From Erysipelotrichaceae bacterium (lineage in GTDB: Bacteria > Bacillota_I > Bacilli_A > Erysipelotrichales > Erysipelotrichaceae), in contig JAFWFB010000009.1 of assembly GCA_017512625.1 (NCBI GenBank), forward strand, positions 1 to 5,311: a stretch of 5,311 nt of DNA. Direction: 5' to 3'. Shown in pieces: positions 4,316 through 5,311 of this stretch (the first letter of the stretch is position 1; each line of letters begins with the position of its first letter). The notes beneath the pieces are model-generated. The model worked only from the letters and a program-made list of their open reading frames with translations, did not search any database and was not told where the DNA came from. Both the position numbers and the translations under genes were made by a program.

Positions 4316-5311
4316 ATGGAATTTTTTGAAGAACTAGAGTGGAGAGGTTTGATCAAAGATGTCACCGATCCGGAAGTAAAAGAAAAACTGAACACACATT
4401 GTACAGCTTATCTGGGAATCGATCCGACTGCTGATAGCCTGCATATCGGTCATCTTCAGCAATTGCTGCTATTAAGACGTTACCAGCTGGCCGGACATCG
4501 GATCATCGCTCTTTGCGGCGGTGCGACCGGCATGATCGGTGATCCAAGACCGACGACCGAAAGAAAGCTGTTAACGATCGAAGAAGTTGCTCACAATGTT
4601 GAATGCATCAAGAAGCAGGTCAGCAATTTCATCAATTTTGATGATCCACAAAAAGGTATCATGGTAAACAACTATGACTGGATCTCCAAGATCTCGCTGA
4701 TCGATTTCCTGCGTGATTATGGCAAGCATTTCAATGTCGCTTACATGATCAATAAGGATACCATCGCTAAGCGTCTGGAGACCGGTATCTCCTATACCGA
4801 ATTTACTTACACGATCTTACAGGCCCTGGATTTCCTGCATCTGTATGAAGAATACGGCTGCGATGTCCAGTTTGGTGGATCTGACCAGTGGGGCAATATC
4901 GTTTCCGGTAGTGACCTGATCAAGAAAGTCAAGGGCGAAGGAGCCAAGGTCTATGGCATCACTTCACCGCTGATCACCAAATCCGATGGTTCCAAGTTCG
5001 GCAAGTCCGAGGGTGGCAACATCTGGCTGGATAAGACCAAGACTTCACCATATTCCTTCTATCAGTTCTGGCTCAATGTAGCTGATGAGGATGTCATCCC
5101 GTTCCTTAAGAAACTGACCTTCAAGTCAGTCGAAGAGATCGCGGAACTGGAAAGATCAGTTAAGGAAGAGCCACATCTGCGTAAAGCCCAGAAGGCCTTG
5201 GCAGCTGAGCTTACTGAACTGGTTCATGGCAAGGAGGAGCTGGAAAGAGTCCTTAAGATCACCGATACCCTGTTTAATGGCGATATCCGTGAACTGACCA
5301 TCGATGAATTA
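4316..5311 (+). CDS. tyrS: Tyrosyl-tRNA synthetase (3' end beyond the window)
   Basis: This enzyme charges tRNA-Tyr with tyrosine using ATP in the cytoplasm. The visible 332 codons cover the class Ic catalytic domain and the start of the anticodon-binding helical region; the S4-like C-terminal domain expected in a protein of about 410-420 residues lies past the window end. The HIGH signature is complete at residues 43-46 (SLHIGHL), and the second signature is the KFGKS form at 227-231, typical of bacterial TyrRS. Tyrosine recognition residues are present: Y32 in AYLGIDPTAD, Y165/Q169/D172 in YTILQALD, and the GGSDQWGN block (187-194), which separates TyrRS from TrpRS. The reading frame is intact and the codons resemble ccpA. 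Expression is controlled by the tyrosine T-box directly upstream. Confidence 0.97.
   Translation, partial: MEFFEELEWRGLIKDVTDPEVKEKLNTHCTAYLGIDPTADSLHIGHLQQLLLLRRYQLAGHRIIALCGGATGMIGDPRPTTERKLLTIEEVAHNVECIKKQVSNFINFDDPQKGIMVNNYDWISKISLIDFLRDYGKHFNVAYMINKDTIAKRLETGISYTEFTYTILQALDFLHLYEEYGCDVQFGGSDQWGNIVSGSDLIKKVKGEGAKVYGITSPLITKSDGSKFGKSEGGNIWLDKTKTSPYSFYQFWLNVADEDVIPFLKKLTFKSVEEIAELERSVKEEPHLRKAQKALAAELTELVHGKEELERVLKITDTLFNGDIRELTIDEL

Overview
The window looks like chromosomal core DNA from a low-to-moderate GC Gram-positive bacterium (Bacillota). The evidence is a CcpA-type LacI regulator, a membrane protein resembling the DUF948/YtxG family directly upstream of it, and a tyrosyl-tRNA synthetase gene behind a T-box leader. 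In Bacillus, ytxG-type genes, ccpA and tyrS also lie in one chromosomal neighbourhood. A lineage such as Erysipelotrichia would fit, but that placement is a guess from gene content and style. All genes are on the + strand. I see no mobile element, CRISPR array, rRNA or tRNA gene.

Layout. Positions 3-110 are the last 35 codons of an unidentified gene, closed by an intrinsic terminator (115-141). A row of small envelope-type or unknown genes follows: a membrane-anchored SAF/CpaB-like protein (179-880), a putative lipoprotein (902-1540), a highly charged and probably disordered protein with two ISPxFG motifs (1571-2293), an unknown 141-residue protein overlapping it by 8 bases (2286-2711), and a DUF948-like membrane protein (2768-3124). 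The last of these overlaps a ccpA-like gene (3102-4094) by 23 bases. A complete tyrosine T-box leader (4109-4298) and the first 332 codons of tyrS (4316 to the window end) finish the window.

How it works together. A good promoter at 2725-2752 probably drives the DUF948-like gene and ccpA as one transcript. The T-box, with a UAC specifier and a UGGU bulge sequence, lets tyrS be transcribed when uncharged tRNA-Tyr accumulates. No terminator separates ccpA from the T-box, so read-through from ccpA could also feed tyrS.

The most unusual features are three consecutive genes (179, 902, 1571) with a -10-like hexamer only 5 to 8 bases before the start codon, which suggests leaderless transcripts; an orphan CpaB-like protein without visible pilus genes; a disordered protein with twin ISPxFG motifs; and a roughly four-fold excess of the tetramer GATC. 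I do not see a clear new multi-gene system. The unknown genes from 179 to 2711 are the best place to look for one.
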